From contig NZ_ATDL01000004.1 in assembly GCF_000416985.1 (NCBI RefSeq), positions 186,001 through 250,000 of the forward strand: a DNA stretch of 64,000 bases, read 5' to 3'. Source of the DNA: Sphingobacterium paucimobilis HER1398 (GTDB lineage Bacteria; Bacteroidota; Bacteroidia; Sphingobacteriales; Sphingobacteriaceae). The notes below the pieces were generated by a model. The model was not told where the DNA came from, searched no databases, and saw only the letters and a list, made by a program, of their open reading frames with translations. Shown piece after piece: positions 9,223 through 19,201 of the stretch (the first letter of the stretch is position 1; every line of letters starts with the position of its first letter). A program made the translations under genes and the position numbers.

Positions 9223-9654
9223 TTAACTACAAGCAATTTTATTGACACGATTGGCATGTCGTCCACCTTCGAAGTCTGTCGTTAGGAAAGTCTGTGTTAT
9301 TTTTTTTGCGAGTTCTAGATCGACAAAACGGGCAGGAATACAGATAATGTTGGCATTATTATGTTGACGGGCAAGCGCTGCTATTTCATTTTGCCAGGCA
9401 ATTGCAGCACGTATTCCTTGATGTTTATTGGCTGTAATAGCTACGCCATTTGCGCTTCCACAGATCAGAACACCGAGCTCATTTTTCGCATTCTCTATCG
9501 ATGTAGCTACAGGGTGGGCAAAGTCAGGGTAATCTACAGAATCCGCTGTTGATGGTCCAAAGTCCTGAACTTCATGCCCCAGTTCCTTTAAGTATGCAAT
9601 GATTTCTTCTTTATAATCAAATCCAGCGTGGTCGCTACCTATTGCTATTTTCAT
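9223..9654 (-). CDS. rpiB: Ribose-5-phosphate isomerase B
   Basis: Interconverts ribose 5-phosphate and ribulose 5-phosphate in the pentose phosphate pathway. The 143-residue protein begins MKIAIGSDHAGFDYKEEI (substrate-binding GSDHAG), contains the DFGPSTADSVDYPDFAHPVA region, the active-site cysteine stretch LGVLICGSANGVAITANKHQGIRAA and NANIICIPARF. Length and motifs are standard for RpiB. It is 11 bases downstream of tatC, so tatC-rpiB-peptidase look co-transcribed. Confidence 0.95.
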   Translation of the reverse strand: MKIAIGSDHAGFDYKEEIIAYLKELGHEVQDFGPSTADSVDYPDFAHPVATSIENAKNELGVLICGSANGVAITANKHQGIRAAIAWQNEIAALARQHNNANIICIPARFVDLELAKKITQTFLTTDFEGGRHANRVNKIACS

Positions 9655-9665
9655 TTCTCTAATAA

Positions 9666-10532
9666 TTAACTTTTATAAAATTCTTTCTCCTTTAATTCTT
9701 TTTCTTTCTTCACTTTCGAGGAAACCATGATGCTGATCTCATATAGTAGGAACATAGGTGCAGCTACTGTAAGCATTGTAATGACATCTGCTGATGGTGT
9801 AATTACGGCTGCTATTACGAGTATGATTACCGCTGCATATCGTCTACTTGCACGCATGAATTGTGGTGTCATGATGCCTAGTTTTGATAGGATAAAGATC
9901 AGTATAGGCAGTAGAAATACAACTCCACATCCCAATGTGAGCGTGGCTACAGTGGACAAGTAGTTGTCAATAGTGATCTGATTCGTTATCTCCGCACTTA
10001 ATGAAATGTTGGCCAAGAAATTGATAGATAGAGGAACGACAATATAATATCCGAATAAAGCTCCTAATACAAATAATAGTGTAGCGTAGAAAACAAATCC
10101 GCGAGCAGATTTCTGTTCGACAACTGTAAGCGCAGGCTTAATAAATAGCCACACTTCAAAGAGAAGATAGGGGAAGCCTAATGCTACAGCCATTAATAAA
10201 CAGGAGTTGATCTGCAACATAAATTGCCCAGTCAACTCGGTACTAATGATATTGAAGGGGATGCGCTGTACGCAAAAATCATCTAGGTTAAAAATATCAG
10301 CGAGCTTGCACATCATACGATATGTCCAGAAGTCAAGGTTCTTTGGACCCATGATGATCTGATTAAAAACAAAATCGTAAAATGTGAATGATAAGATAGC
10401 AAAAATAATAATGGCTATAACGGAACGAATGATGTGCCATCTAAGAACCTCCAAATGTTCGAAAAATGACATTTCGGCTTCTATATTTTTTCCTTTTTCT
10501 TTGATGGCATCAATTAGTTTTTTACTAGACAT
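9666..10532 (-). CDS. tatC: Sec-independent protein translocase subunit TatC
   Basis: Receptor subunit of the Tat translocase, which binds twin-arginine signal peptides in the inner membrane. The 288-residue protein has the conserved SFFEHLEVLRWHIIRSVIAI opening, PYLLFEVWLFIKPALTVVEQKSARGFVFY in the middle and about six membrane helices. A poorly conserved loop (YRMMCKLADIFNLDDFCVQRIP) enlarges the first periplasmic region as in other Bacteroidota TatC. No tatA/tatB lies in the window. Confidence 0.94.
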   Translation of the reverse strand: MSSKKLIDAIKEKGKNIEAEMSFFEHLEVLRWHIIRSVIAIIIFAILSFTFYDFVFNQIIMGPKNLDFWTYRMMCKLADIFNLDDFCVQRIPFNIISTELTGQFMLQINSCLLMAVALGFPYLLFEVWLFIKPALTVVEQKSARGFVFYATLLFVLGALFGYYIVVPLSINFLANISLSAEITNQITIDNYLSTVATLTLGCGVVFLLPILIFILSKLGIMTPQFMRASRRYAAVIILVIAAVITPSADVITMLTVAAPMFLLYEISIMVSSKVKKEKELKEKEFYKS

Positions 10533-10553
10533 ATTGGTGTTTGTATAGAAAAC

Positions 10554-10589
10554 AAAAATACCATTCTTTAGGAGAAGAATGGTATTTTT
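10554..10589 (-). terminator. Rho-independent terminator after accC
   Basis: A 15-bp stem AAAAATACCATTCTT / AAGAATGGTATTTTT with a 6-base loop. On the minus strand it ends in a T-run, placing it as the accC terminator, 24 bases past the accC stop and just before tatC. Confidence 0.9.
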
Positions 10590-10613
10590 TAATATAAAAC
10601 AAAAATTTTACGT

Positions 10614-11969
10614 TTAATCTTCGTCTGGGTATTCTGTTAAGTCAAACGTCTCCATGAATTTTGTGGTAAAATTACCTGCTCTAAAATTTGGATCACGCAT
10701 TAACCGTAGGTGCAATGGGATCGTGGTTTTAACACCTTCTATGACAAACTCACTCAATGCTCGTTCCATCGTGCTTATAGCTTCCTCTCTTGTCTGTGCG
10801 GCACAGATTAACTTAGCGATCATGGAATCATAGTTTGAAGGGATGGTGTACCCCGCATAGACATGTGTGTCTACACGTACACCGTGACCCCCTGGCGAGT
10901 GGAAGTTCGTAATCTTTCCTGGTGATGGACGGAAGTTGTTGAAAGGATCTTCTGCATTTATACGACACTCGATAGCATGCATTGTCGGCTCATAACTTTT
11001 TCCAGAAATAGGAATACCTGCTGCAACTTTGATCTGCTCTTTGATCAAGTCAAAATTAATGACCTCTTCGGTGACAGGGTGTTCTACTTGAATACGAGTA
11101 TTCATTTCCATAAAGTAGAAATTACGGTGTTTGTCTACCAAAAATTCTATGGTACCAGCACCTTCATATTTAACCGCTTGCGCACCTTTAATGGCAGCTT
11201 CTCCCATTTTAGCACGTAATTCTGGTGTGATGAATGGAGAAGGGGCTTCCTCTACCAACTTTTGATGACGACGTTGAATAGAACAGTCTCTCTCCGAAAG
11301 GTGGCATACAGTACCGTATTGGTCGCCGATTACTTGTATTTCGATATGACGAGGTTCTTCTACATATTTTTCAAGATAGATGCCATCATTTCCAAATGCA
11401 GCAGCAGATTCTTGACGAGCAGAGTCCCAGCTTGGTTCAAATTCTTCATCCTTCCAGATAATACGCATACCGCGACCACCACCACCCGCAGTAGCTTTGA
11501 TAATAACAGGGTAACCGATTTCTTTGGCTAATTCAATACCTGTTTTTACGTCTGGAATAAGTCCTGCTGAACCAGGTACAGTCGGCACACCCGCTTTTTT
11601 CATGGTATCTTTAGCGGAAGACTTATCACCCATTTTTTCGATCTGATCTGCAGTAGCACCAATGAATTTAATACCATATTCTGCACAGATAGCAGAGAAT
11701 TTGGCATTCTCAGACAAGAAACCGTAGCCAGGGTGTATGGCATCTGCGTTCGTAAGTTCGGCAGCTGCAATGATATTGGGTATATTAAGGTAGGAGTCTT
11801 TACTCGCTGGGGGGCCGATACAGACTGCTTCATCTGCAAATCGCACGTGAAGACTGTCTCTGTCTGCTGTTGAATATACGGCTACACTCTTGATTCCCAT
11901 CTCCCGACAAGTGCGGATGATACGTAATGCGATTTCGCCTCTATTTGCTATTAATATTTTTTTGAACAT
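10614..11969 (-). CDS. accC: Acetyl-CoA carboxylase, biotin carboxylase subunit
   Basis: Carboxylates the biotin carried on AccB using ATP and bicarbonate, the first half-reaction of malonyl-CoA synthesis. The 451-residue protein starts [25 protein letters not shown], and has the ATP-grasp glycine loop [13 protein letters not shown], the [17 protein letters not shown] strand, [20 protein letters not shown] and the catalytic [18 protein letters not shown]. The ATG at 11967-11969 fits the family start; 11 further in-frame residues upstream are probably not translated. It follows accB. Confidence 0.96.
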   Translation of the reverse strand: MFKKILIANRGEIALRIIRTCREMGIKSVAVYSTADRDSLHVRFADEAVCIGPPASKDSYLNIPNIIAAAELTNADAIHPGYGFLSENAKFSAICAEYGIKFIGATADQIEKMGDKSSAKDTMKKAGVPTVPGSAGLIPDVKTGIELAKEIGYPVIIKATAGGGGRGMRIIWKDEEFEPSWDSARQESAAAFGNDGIYLEKYVEEPRHIEIQVIGDQYGTVCHLSERDCSIQRRHQKLVEEAPSPFITPELRAKMGEAAIKGAQAVKYEGAGTIEFLVDKHRNFYFMEMNTRIQVEHPVTEEVINFDLIKEQIKVAAGIPISGKSYEPTMHAIECRINAEDPFNNFRPSPGKITNFHSPGGHGVRVDTHVYAGYTIPSNYDSMIAKLICAAQTREEAISTMERALSEFVIEGVKTTIPLHLRLMRDPNFRAGNFTTKFMETFDLTEYPDED

Positions 11970-12083
11970 AGTGAATGACTTGATTAACACTTTATACGGC
12001 ATATTTTGTTCCGTATAGCATATTTTTTAGAAAGAAAGGGAAACATCGACATCGTGCACAATGAATCCCATTCTCCTAAATTC

Positions 12084-12107
12084 AAAAAAGCTGCTCAAAA
12101 AGCAGCT
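12084..12107 (-). terminator. Short hairpin with T-run between accB and accC
   Basis: A 7-bp stem AGCTGCT / AGCAGCT with a 5-base loop is followed on the minus strand by six T residues, immediately after the accB stop. It looks like an intrinsic terminator or attenuator that would lower accC relative to accB. Confidence 0.7.
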
Positions 12108-12112
12108 AGATA

Positions 12113-12598
12113 TTATCTTGGATCGACTAAGAATAAAGGTTGATCGTATTCGACTGGTTGAGCGTCGTTCACTAATATTTTTACAATTTTACCGGACACT
12201 TCTGACTCGATCTCGTTGAACAATTTCATTGCTTCAACAATACAAGTTACTTTTCCTGGTGCAATATCATCACCTACATTTACAAATGGAGCTTTATCTG
12301 GACCGGCAGAACGATAGAACGTCCCGATCATCGGAGATTTTACCGTAATGAAATGAGATTCATCATCAGCAGCAGGTGTCGCAACAACGGTTACAGGTGC
12401 TGCTACTGGCGCTGCAGGTGCTGGTGCACTTTGGACAGCAACAGGTGCAACAGCAGGCAAAGATGCTGTAACGTACGTTGGTTCCTGATTTGTTTTTATC
12501 GTGATCTTGAAATCTTTTTCTTCAATCGATACTTCATTCACACCTGATTTCGAAACGAATTTAATCAGATCTTGAATTTGTTTGATATCCATACTCAT
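12113..12598 (-). CDS. accB: Acetyl-CoA carboxylase, biotin carboxyl carrier protein
   Basis: Carries biotin between AccC and the carboxyltransferase. The 161-residue protein has an N-terminal domain (1-45), a flexible Ala/Pro/Val linker (about 46-78) and the biotinyl domain with IVEAMKLFNEIESEVSG; Lys125 in EAMK is the biotinylation site. There are two close start codons (12598 and 12592); the longer was kept. The next gene downstream is accC, the common accBC pairing, separated by a terminator-like hairpin. Confidence 0.95.
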   Translation of the reverse strand: MSMDIKQIQDLIKFVSKSGVNEVSIEEKDFKITIKTNQEPTYVTASLPAVAPVAVQSAPAPAAPVAAPVTVVATPAADDESHFITVKSPMIGTFYRSAGPDKAPFVNVGDDIAPGKVTCIVEAMKLFNEIESEVSGKIVKILVNDAQPVEYDQPLFLVDPR

Positions 12599-12750
12599 AC
12601 TTCAGTAGGTTTTATTTTGTTTATTTAATTTTTAAAATAGCGCATAAAGATACATAAAAGTTTTTTAGGAACCAGCTATTGCTGGGTAACGAACAAGTTA
12701 TGCAGTTATCAATACGCTTGAATACATTCTTTCTAGAAAAGGCTCTATTT

Positions 12751-13740
12751 TTAGTAGGCCCATTTTAAATATACTGAACCCCAAGTGAAACCGCCACCAA
12801 ATGCAGCTAGAATCAAGTTGTCTCCTTTTTTTAGTTGGCTTTCCCACTCCCATAAACAAAGTGGTATAGTGCCGCTTGTTGTATTGCCATATTTATGGAT
12901 ATTCACCATGACTTTTTCTTCCGGAAGACCTGCTCGTTCAGCTGTAGCATCGATAATTCGCTTGTTAGCTTGATGCGGTACCAGCCAAGCGATATCATCA
13001 GCCGTCAGTTGATTACGGACCATGATATCATGGGCTACGTCTGCCATATTGGTTACGGCAAATTTAAAGACAGTTTTTCCTTCCTGGTAAGCATAATGTA
13101 AACCCGCTTCAACCGTCTCATGAGATGCTGGGTTTAACGAACCTCCTCCTTTAATGTTTAAAAACTGACCGCCTGAGCCATCTGTTTTTAAGATTGTATC
13201 TTGTATTCCATTACCTTCGGTGTTGGGCTCTAACAGGACTGCACCACAACCATCACCAAATAGGATGCACGTATTACGGTCTTGATAGTTTACGACTGAT
13301 GACATTTTATCAGCGCCAACAACCAATACTTTTTTGTGTTTTCCAGATTCTATAAATTGCGAACCTGTAGTCAATCCGAATAAGAAACCCGAACAGGCAG
13401 CTTGTAAATCATAGCCCCACGCATTCTTTGCTCCAATTTTATCAGCCAAAATATTTGCTGTTGCAGGAAATAACATGTCTGGCGTACTGGTACAGAAAAT
13501 GATCAAATCGATATCTGCAGCAGTGATTCCTCTTTTTTCAAGTAATCCTTTTACAGCTGGAACCGCTAGATCCGATGTAGCAAGCCCTTCCCCTTTTAGA
13601 ATGCGACGCTCTTTGATTCCAGTACGAGAGACAATCCACTCGTCATTGGTATCAACCATTGTTTCCAGTTCCTTATTTGTCAATATATAGTCCGGAACAT
13701 AACCATTTACGGCCGTAATGGCTGCATGAATTTTAGACAT
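12751..13740 (-). CDS. fabH: Beta-ketoacyl-ACP synthase III
   Basis: Condenses acetyl-CoA with malonyl-ACP to begin fatty-acid synthesis. The 329-residue protein has the catalytic cysteine in [12 protein letters not shown], the histidine in [14 protein letters not shown] and the asparagine in [15 protein letters not shown], a complete Cys-His-Asn triad, plus the GAVLLEP and [15 protein letters not shown] motifs. It starts 10 bases after the plsX stop, and the accB and accC genes follow, so plsX-fabH-accB-accC is a lipid-synthesis block. Confidence 0.96.
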   Translation of the reverse strand: MSKIHAAITAVNGYVPDYILTNKELETMVDTNDEWIVSRTGIKERRILKGEGLATSDLAVPAVKGLLEKRGITAADIDLIIFCTSTPDMLFPATANILADKIGAKNAWGYDLQAACSGFLFGLTTGSQFIESGKHKKVLVVGADKMSSVVNYQDRNTCILFGDGCGAVLLEPNTEGNGIQDTILKTDGSGGQFLNIKGGGSLNPASHETVEAGLHYAYQEGKTVFKFAVTNMADVAHDIMVRNQLTADDIAWLVPHQANKRIIDATAERAGLPEEKVMVNIHKYGNTTSGTIPLCLWEWESQLKKGDNLILAAFGGGFTWGSVYLKWAY

Positions 13741-13750
13741 AATAATTATC

Positions 13751-14689
13751 TTAGTTAAAAGCAGATCTGATCTTGTCTATAAATTTAGACTCTATCATAT
13801 CTTTGGATAGTAATAGCATGTTTTTGATAGCTTCGGGGGTAGATATACCGTGTCCTATAATGACTGGAGCATTCACTCCTAAAATAGGACTTCCGCCATA
13901 TCGCTCGTAGTTGAACCTGTCAAAAAAATCATCCTTAAAGCCCTTCTTCAATGTTACGACATAAAAAGACTCGGCTAGCTTCAATACCACATTACCCGTG
14001 TATCCATCGCAAACATATACATCTGCTTGATCTGTGAAAAGATCACGCCCTTCGGCATTGCCTATGAAATTGATTTTCGGATTGGATTTTAACAGAGGAT
14101 AGGTGGCTATGGTCAATATGTTCCCTTTTTCTTCTTCTTCTCCAATATTAAGGAGTCCTACTTTGGGTTTTTGAACACCATATACATGTTCGGAGTAGAG
14201 GCTGCCTAAGATGGCGAATTGATTTAGCATTTCGGGTTTACAGTCCGCATTGGCACCTACATCAAGTAGGATTCCGTACCCATTTTTAAGTTTAGGTACA
14301 TTGGTCGCTATTGCGGGTCTTAATACACCAGGGATTGTTTTTACACTAAACATAGCGCCTACGAGCATAGCGCCTGTATTTCCGGCAGATGAGAAAGAAT
14401 CTATCTCTCCGTTTTTTAACAGCTCAAAGCCCTTCGCTACGCTCGAGTTTGGCTTCTGTGTGATAGCTTTGGTGGGGTGTTCATGCATCGAAATGTTCTC
14501 GGGCGCATGAATATAATCAAATAGTGAAGGATCTATTCCTGCTTCAATTATTTGTTTTCTACTATCTTCTTCATTTCCGATCAACACTATACGTTGATCA
14601 TTTTTAAGAACTTTTTGGGCTTCTATAGCACCAAGAATTGTGGAATTTGGAGCATAATCTCCTCCTAAGACGTCTAATCCGATCTTCAT
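13751..14689 (-). CDS. plsX: Phosphate acyltransferase PlsX
   Basis: Makes acyl-phosphate from acyl-ACP for phospholipid synthesis. The 312-residue protein starts [15 protein letters not shown], and shows [74 protein letters not shown] and [13 protein letters not shown], all family landmarks. It is preceded on the same strand by rpmF and yceD, the widespread yceD-rpmF-plsX-fabH order, though a terminator-like hairpin lies before it. Confidence 0.96.
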   Translation of the reverse strand: MKIGLDVLGGDYAPNSTILGAIEAQKVLKNDQRIVLIGNEEDSRKQIIEAGIDPSLFDYIHAPENISMHEHPTKAITQKPNSSVAKGFELLKNGEIDSFSSAGNTGAMLVGAMFSVKTIPGVLRPAIATNVPKLKNGYGILLDVGANADCKPEMLNQFAILGSLYSEHVYGVQKPKVGLLNIGEEEEKGNILTIATYPLLKSNPKINFIGNAEGRDLFTDQADVYVCDGYTGNVVLKLAESFYVVTLKKGFKDDFFDRFNYERYGGSPILGVNAPVIIGHGISTPEAIKNMLLLSKDMIESKFIDKIRSAFN

Positions 14690-14720
14690 CCGTTATTATT
14701 TTTCTAAATCAATAATACGC

Positions 14721-14780
14721 AAAAAACATCCCAAATTAAAGCAAAATGTTAAATAACTAAGCTTTTTTTGGGATGTTTTT
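14721..14780 (-). terminator. Long hairpin terminator between rpmF and plsX
   Basis: AAAAACATCCCAAA at 14722-14735 pairs with TTTGGGATGTTTTT at 14767-14780; inside, AAAGC and GCTTT can extend the stem. The minus-strand side ends in a T-run, so it should limit transcription from rpmF into plsX. Confidence 0.8.
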
Positions 14781-14793
14781 CAAAAGATATTTT

Positions 14794-14985
14794 TTAGACA
14801 GCGGCTGTGTTCTCGATAATCAATTTACCGTTGTAGTATAAATTGCCATCTACTTCGTATGCTTTGTGTGGTACGTGTACAGCACCAGTTTCTTTACATA
14901 CAGTCAATGTAGGTCTTTCAGCCTTATAATGTGTTCTTCTTTTGTCTCTTCTCGATTTCGAAGTTTTACGTTTTGGATGTGCCAT
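14794..14985 (-). CDS. rpmF: Large-subunit ribosomal protein bL32
   Basis: A 63-residue 50S protein. The start MAHPKRKTSKSRRDKRRTHYKA is the bL32 signature; the C-terminal part is of the zinc-ligand-poor type (TVCKETGAVHVPHKAYEVDGNLYYNGK): only one cysteine is present, so no zinc ribbon of four cysteines can form. It is 15 bases after yceD, its usual partner. Confidence 0.95.
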   Translation of the reverse strand: MAHPKRKTSKSRRDKRRTHYKAERPTLTVCKETGAVHVPHKAYEVDGNLYYNGKLIIENTAAV

Positions 14986-15000
14986 CTCGTATTATGTTTT

Positions 15001-15543
15001 TTAATTGTTTTTAATATTCTTTAATGCTGCCCAACGTGGGTCTATACTTTCACTCTCTGTTGTTGACTGTTCTTCTGCATCCACTGTGCCGCTTATCTTT
15101 GCCAGCATTTCAGGATCACAGGATATGTTTTCACCTTGCTCGCTACATTTTGCATAGTAAGGGACTTGTACATTGATGTATTCGTATAGCAAATTCGCAA
15201 TGTCCAGTTCATGGTCTGTCTTGTTCAAGACGATGACCTCTTCTGTCTCGTTGTCCCATTCTTCATTTATAAACTTTACGATTACTCGTTCCGTAAAATG
15301 AAGCGGAGACTCGAATTCCGTTAGACATACATCACACTGTAGAAAAATCCTGCCCTGTATGTCAAAATTGACAATCAGCATGGTCTCTTGCTTTTGTAAT
15401 GAAACTTTAGCAAGAAGTTTTCCTTTTTTTACTAATGAATGCTCAAAGCAGTCAAAGAACTTGTCATCAATCTCAAAATCAAAATCATGTATCCCCGCCG
15501 CAAGTCCTGAAAAAGGTATTCTATATTGTTTTAGATACTTCAC
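15001..15543 (-). CDS. yceD: YceD/DUF177 family protein
   Basis: A 180-residue member of the DUF177/YceD family, encoded next to rpmF in most bacteria and linked to 23S rRNA accumulation in some. It carries the CDVC motif (LQCDVCLTEFESPL) and later two cysteines (YAKCSEQGENISC) that could complete a metal site. The only credible start is GTG at 15541-15543; no in-frame ATG lies near the conserved N-terminus MKYLKQYRIPFSGL. Precise molecular role is not established. Confidence 0.85.
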   Translation of the reverse strand: MKYLKQYRIPFSGLAAGIHDFDFEIDDKFFDCFEHSLVKKGKLLAKVSLQKQETMLIVNFDIQGRIFLQCDVCLTEFESPLHFTERVIVKFINEEWDNETEEVIVLNKTDHELDIANLLYEYINVQVPYYAKCSEQGENISCDPEMLAKISGTVDAEEQSTTESESIDPRWAALKNIKNN

Positions 15544-15613
15544 AATCCTGTATTTGAGCCTGCAAAATTAATGTTTTAAAATCAAGGATGCAATTAATTT
15601 TCGAAAATATTTT

Positions 15614-16276
15614 TTATTCCTCGTCTCCGTAATATTTAATGCCTAATTCTATTTTGTCCCGGCCATTGGCCATGCGCCATTTGTTCGTGTCACGGAGCGA
15701 GTAGGCGCAACCACAATATTCTTGCATATAGAATTTTTCACGTTTGCTGATTTCGAGCATACGAGCCGATCCACCTTTTTTGCGCCAGTTGAGTGTCCAA
15801 TATTCCATTTCCGGGTGTCGTGAAGCTGCACGAACTCCACAATCGTTGATCTGCTCCATGTTTTTCCAGCGAGAGATCCCCAATGAACTCGATATCACAT
15901 CAAAACCATGTGCAGCAGCGTACTCCGCTGTTTTTTCGAAACGCATATCAAAACACATCGTGCATCGTATTCCTTTCTCTGGTTCGTTTTCCATGCCCTT
16001 GGCGAGATCAAACCAATGGTCAACATCGTAGTCTGCATCAATGAATGGTATGTTGTGCTTCTCTGCAAAGCGGATATTTTCCTCTTTGCGTATGTCATAT
16101 TCTTTCCTTGGATGTATATTGGGGTTGTAAAAATAAATGGTAAAGTCAATGTCCGACGCGATGAGCGCTTCCATCACTTCTCCAGCACAGGGAGCACAGC
16201 ATGAATGCAGTAATAGCCTTTTTCCACTCTTGGGCAGGCTTAATTTTTCCCTTACTAATTTGTTGTTGCTATCCAT
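15614..16276 (-). CDS. queH: Epoxyqueuosine reductase QueH
   Basis: Catalyses the last step of queuosine synthesis on tRNA, reducing epoxyqueuosine without cobalamin. The 220-residue protein has [54 protein letters not shown] and EYCGCAYSL, the cysteine sets that hold the Fe-S cluster and the second metal site. Two ATGs are possible; an AAGGAG lies six bases before the one at 16274-16276 and only abuts the first, so the second is preferred. A visible ribosome-binding site is rare in this window. Confidence 0.93.
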   Translation of the reverse strand: MDSNNKLVREKLSLPKSGKRLLLHSCCAPCAGEVMEALIASDIDFTIYFYNPNIHPRKEYDIRKEENIRFAEKHNIPFIDADYDVDHWFDLAKGMENEPEKGIRCTMCFDMRFEKTAEYAAAHGFDVISSSLGISRWKNMEQINDCGVRAASRHPEMEYWTLNWRKKGGSARMLEISKREKFYMQEYCGCAYSLRDTNKWRMANGRDKIELGIKYYGDEE

Positions 16277-16455
16277 TTTCATCTCCTTCCAAAGTGCAAT
16301 TTTACGGAAAACTCTCTACATTAGAAAGTTTAATTGCAGATGTGGCAATTTGGGGTGTTTATTCGTTGTTATGTTATAAAGTGTGAATTTTGCGCTAGGC
16401 ATGCATGAATACAAAGCATTTTATATAAGTTTGCATATAAGAATCAAGACATAGT

Positions 16456-17571
16456 ATGAAGAACTTTCTCTTTAGTATAATAGCAGGATGTATACTGATT
16501 TCTGTAGGTAGTTGTAAACGGGATGATGATGAGCCCGAACGTGAACGTAAACCTATCTCTAGGTTGTATGTATCGACCTCTGATTATTCAGCGGGATCTG
16601 CATCTGCCTCTATTTTTAATGTTTGGCCAGTTGACAATGTAGATGCTGATGAATTGCCTAAGCGAGAAGACTTTCGACCGTTTACCTCTGCCGCAAAAGG
16701 AGGGAGGATGATTCACTATAGCCCTTTTAAAGGAGGGAGGGTTTTTCAGGGGAGTATGAACCCCGCATCCGATCTGGATACAGCAGTACATGTCATGGGA
16801 ATCAGCAAGACAGGAGTGCTTGATAACAAGACTAGCGCGACTAATCGGATATATGATAAAGTAAGAGGGTTATATTATACCGTTGTAAATGATGGTAAAT
16901 TGTCTGAGGATTATCTTTTGTTTGCAAATGCTTCCGATACAACGAATGGCAATCCAGTGCCTAATTATACCTTATTTGCTGTCAAAGGGCCTGGGACTAC
17001 AGGCCGGTTTTCACGACCTCGTTATCGAATGAAGCTTAACCACAACCCTTGGGCGGTACTTGCCATTGGGCAAGATTTGTTGATTTCTAAAGCAGAAGAG
17101 AATGACGGAGCTATAATCGTTTATAAAGGTTTTATTAATAGGTTGTTACAGAATGGTGATTCGATTATGAAGGAGTCAGATAACTATCTGTTGAAGATTC
17201 AAGGGGCTAATAATATAAGAGGAATAAGTTATTCGAAGTCGGCAGATATCCTAATGGCTACAGATTATAGTGTATCTTCGGGGTCAGGTCAAAATGCTGG
17301 TCGGATCTTGATCTTTGAGAAATTCTCCCAATATAAGGCAGCTCAAGATATTGTGCCGACTCGTATAGTCGAAGGAGATCAAACAAAGCTGAGAGAACCT
17401 ACAGATGTAGCCATAGACGGAAAAGAAGGTGGAAAATACTTCTTCGTGGCTGATCCAGCGGCGAAACGTGTGTTCCGTTTCTTGATCAGTGCAGATGGGA
17501 ATGTTGCGCCTAAAGATGAGTTGAATTTCGATAATAGACCTCCGCAATCCATATCCTTAGATTCTCGCTAG
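16456..17571 (+). CDS. Secreted lipoprotein with NHL/beta-propeller-like repeats
   Basis: A 371-residue lipoprotein. The signal MKNFLFSIIAGCILISVGSC ends in a lipobox and is followed by an acidic KRDDDEPERERK stretch typical of Bacteroidota surface lipoproteins. The body is rich in short beta-strand repeats; REPTDVAIDGKEGGKYFFVADPAAKRVFRFL near the C-terminus resembles an NHL/SMP-30-type propeller blade. No enzymatic motif was recognised. The gene stands alone and its last four bases overlap the convergent SirB1-like gene. Confidence 0.75.
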   Translation: MKNFLFSIIAGCILISVGSCKRDDDEPERERKPISRLYVSTSDYSAGSASASIFNVWPVDNVDADELPKREDFRPFTSAAKGGRMIHYSPFKGGRVFQGSMNPASDLDTAVHVMGISKTGVLDNKTSATNRIYDKVRGLYYTVVNDGKLSEDYLLFANASDTTNGNPVPNYTLFAVKGPGTTGRFSRPRYRMKLNHNPWAVLAIGQDLLISKAEENDGAIIVYKGFINRLLQNGDSIMKESDNYLLKIQGANNIRGISYSKSADILMATDYSVSSGSGQNAGRILIFEKFSQYKAAQDIVPTRIVEGDQTKLREPTDVAIDGKEGGKYFFVADPAAKRVFRFLISADGNVAPKDELNFDNRPPQSISLDSR

Positions 17572-18416
17572 TTAAAATCATTCAAGAGATTTAATAAGGA
17601 AGATATTTCTTCCTTTTTTTGCATATTGCCCAGGTTGTCATAAGCTGTTGTTAAGTTTCTTAATACACGCTTAATAATAGCTACGTTAGAGCAGGGTAAC
17701 GTAAATTCTTCTTTTGGCGGCAGGTTGAGTTGCTTTAAGAAAGAATAAATGTCATCGTGTTTCATCACCTGTCCACGGTTGAAAACATTGATATAGAATA
17801 GGGGGCTCTCATGCTCTTCTTCAATATAGGCAACCACAAAATGTTTTGGCAGATTGATGCCATAGATAGGAATATCAAGTTTTTGAGCGACAATACTGTA
17901 GATACAGGCGAGGGAAATTGGATTTCCTTTTTTTGTTTCCAGTACTTTATGTAAAAACGAGTTCTGAGGGTCATGATAATTTGTGGTATTTCCTGAAAGG
18001 CCAAACTCTCTGAAAATAATATTATTCAGGAGTTTTACCTTTTCTAACGGACTCATATCATACATCAGCTGAAACCATGCGTTCCGTCGCAATTCAGCTA
18101 ATTGATATTGAACGATATTTTCATCCAAGTTGGGGTATTGGTATCGATTGACTATCAAGAGTCCTTCCAAAAGATCCTCGTTATTCTGGAGAGCCCAAAG
18201 TTGAAGATCATTTTGAACCTGCTCAAACTGGATTTTATGGATAATGTTCTCAATGCGGGTCTGGGACAAAGGGTCAAAAGAAGACTCCCAACTCGCCTCG
18301 AGTTGGGGAACAACTTCAGGTCCATATATAATCAATTGCTGCTCGACCTGATTGAAAATCTCCACGTCGGGATCATCCAACAATGAAATAAGTGCTTTCA
18401 ATTCCGCTTCCTTCAT
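17568..18416 (-). CDS. SirB1-family transglutaminase-like protein
   Basis: A 282-residue protein. The N-terminal ~90 residues are helical and HEAT-like (LKALISLLDDPDVEIFNQVEQQLIIYG); the middle has the SirB1/Transglut_core2 core with KVLETKKGNPISLACIYSIVAQKLDIPIYGINLPKHFVVAYI; the tail resembles a TPR segment (VLRNLTTAYDNLGNMQKKEEISSLL). Family members are widespread but without a firmly known reaction; catalytic activity should not be assumed. It is 45 bases upstream of... the same-strand ABC ATPase lies on its 5' side, so the ATPase transcript may read into it. Confidence 0.8.
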   Translation of the reverse strand: MKEAELKALISLLDDPDVEIFNQVEQQLIIYGPEVVPQLEASWESSFDPLSQTRIENIIHKIQFEQVQNDLQLWALQNNEDLLEGLLIVNRYQYPNLDENIVQYQLAELRRNAWFQLMYDMSPLEKVKLLNNIIFREFGLSGNTTNYHDPQNSFLHKVLETKKGNPISLACIYSIVAQKLDIPIYGINLPKHFVVAYIEEEHESPLFYINVFNRGQVMKHDDIYSFLKQLNLPPKEEFTLPCSNVAIIKRVLRNLTTAYDNLGNMQKKEEISSLLNLLNDFN

Positions 18417-18460
18417 GTACCAATTTACAAAAAAGAAAGTTCTTGCGCAATATTTGGTTG

Positions 18461-19126
18461 TTATATGTCTTTTAATTGACCATCCAGCAGATTGACGATG
18501 CGATGGCCATATTCTGCATTTTTCTCGGAATGGGTTACCTGTATGATGGTGACACCTTCGTCATTTAGTTGTTTGAATAACTCCATAATGTCCTCGCCTT
18601 GCTTGGTGTTGAGGTTGCCCGTAGGTTCATCTGCGAGTAAAAGCTTAGGTGAGCCGGCCAAAGCTCTAGCGATACCTACTACCTGCTGCTGTCCACCGGA
18701 GAGCTGAGAAGGGAAAAGGTTCTTTTTACCTACGATACCGAAACGGTCCAGCATATCAGCAACGATTGCTTTACGTTCTTTGCTGGATAGATTTTTATAG
18801 ATAAGTGGTGTCTCTATATTTTCGTAAACGGTAAGTTCGTCAATGAGATGATAGGATTGAAAAACATATCCCATATGAGATTGGAATAGAGCAGCTCTTT
18901 TTTTCGCCTTAAGGGCTAGGACATCTTCATCCATAAAGTAGTATTTCCCTTCATTGGGTTCATCAAGTAAACCAATAACATTAAGTAATGTCGATTTACC
19001 CGATCCAGAGGGGCCCATGATGGATACAAAATCCCCTTGCTCTATATGTAGGTTAATATCTTTTAGTACGAAAGATCGAGTACCACCTACGTTATACCAT
19101 TTAAATATATTTTCTAGTTTTATCAT
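18461..19126 (-). CDS. ABC transporter ATP-binding protein (MacB/LolD type)
   Basis: A 221-residue ATPase of the LolD/MacB group. It has Walker A GPSGSGKST (about 40-48), Q-loop HMGYVFQSYHLIDELT, signature LSGGQQQVVGIARALAG, Walker B LLLADEPTGNL and the switch VTHSEKNAEYG. It is the last member of a minus-strand operon after two FtsX-type permeases, which it presumably powers. Its signature reads QQQVVG where the second locus ATPase has QQQRVA; the usual arginine is replaced by valine, an uncommon change. Confidence 0.93.
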   Translation of the reverse strand: MIKLENIFKWYNVGGTRSFVLKDINLHIEQGDFVSIMGPSGSGKSTLLNVIGLLDEPNEGKYYFMDEDVLALKAKKRAALFQSHMGYVFQSYHLIDELTVYENIETPLIYKNLSSKERKAIVADMLDRFGIVGKKNLFPSQLSGGQQQVVGIARALAGSPKLLLADEPTGNLNTKQGEDIMELFKQLNDEGVTIIQVTHSEKNAEYGHRIVNLLDGQLKDI

Positions 19127-19201
19127 TTTTAGTTTTTAGTAATCAGTAGTCAATAATCAGTTTTCAGTGCGTTTAGTGTCTCTTAGCTAAATAGTTCTTT
19201 T

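Noticed and set aside
19136..19170. Heptad-like CAGTAGT/CAATAAT repeats upstream of the ATPase gene
   Set aside because: Short degenerate low-complexity sequence common in intergenic regions of this phylum; no symmetry or spacing that suggests a specific site.
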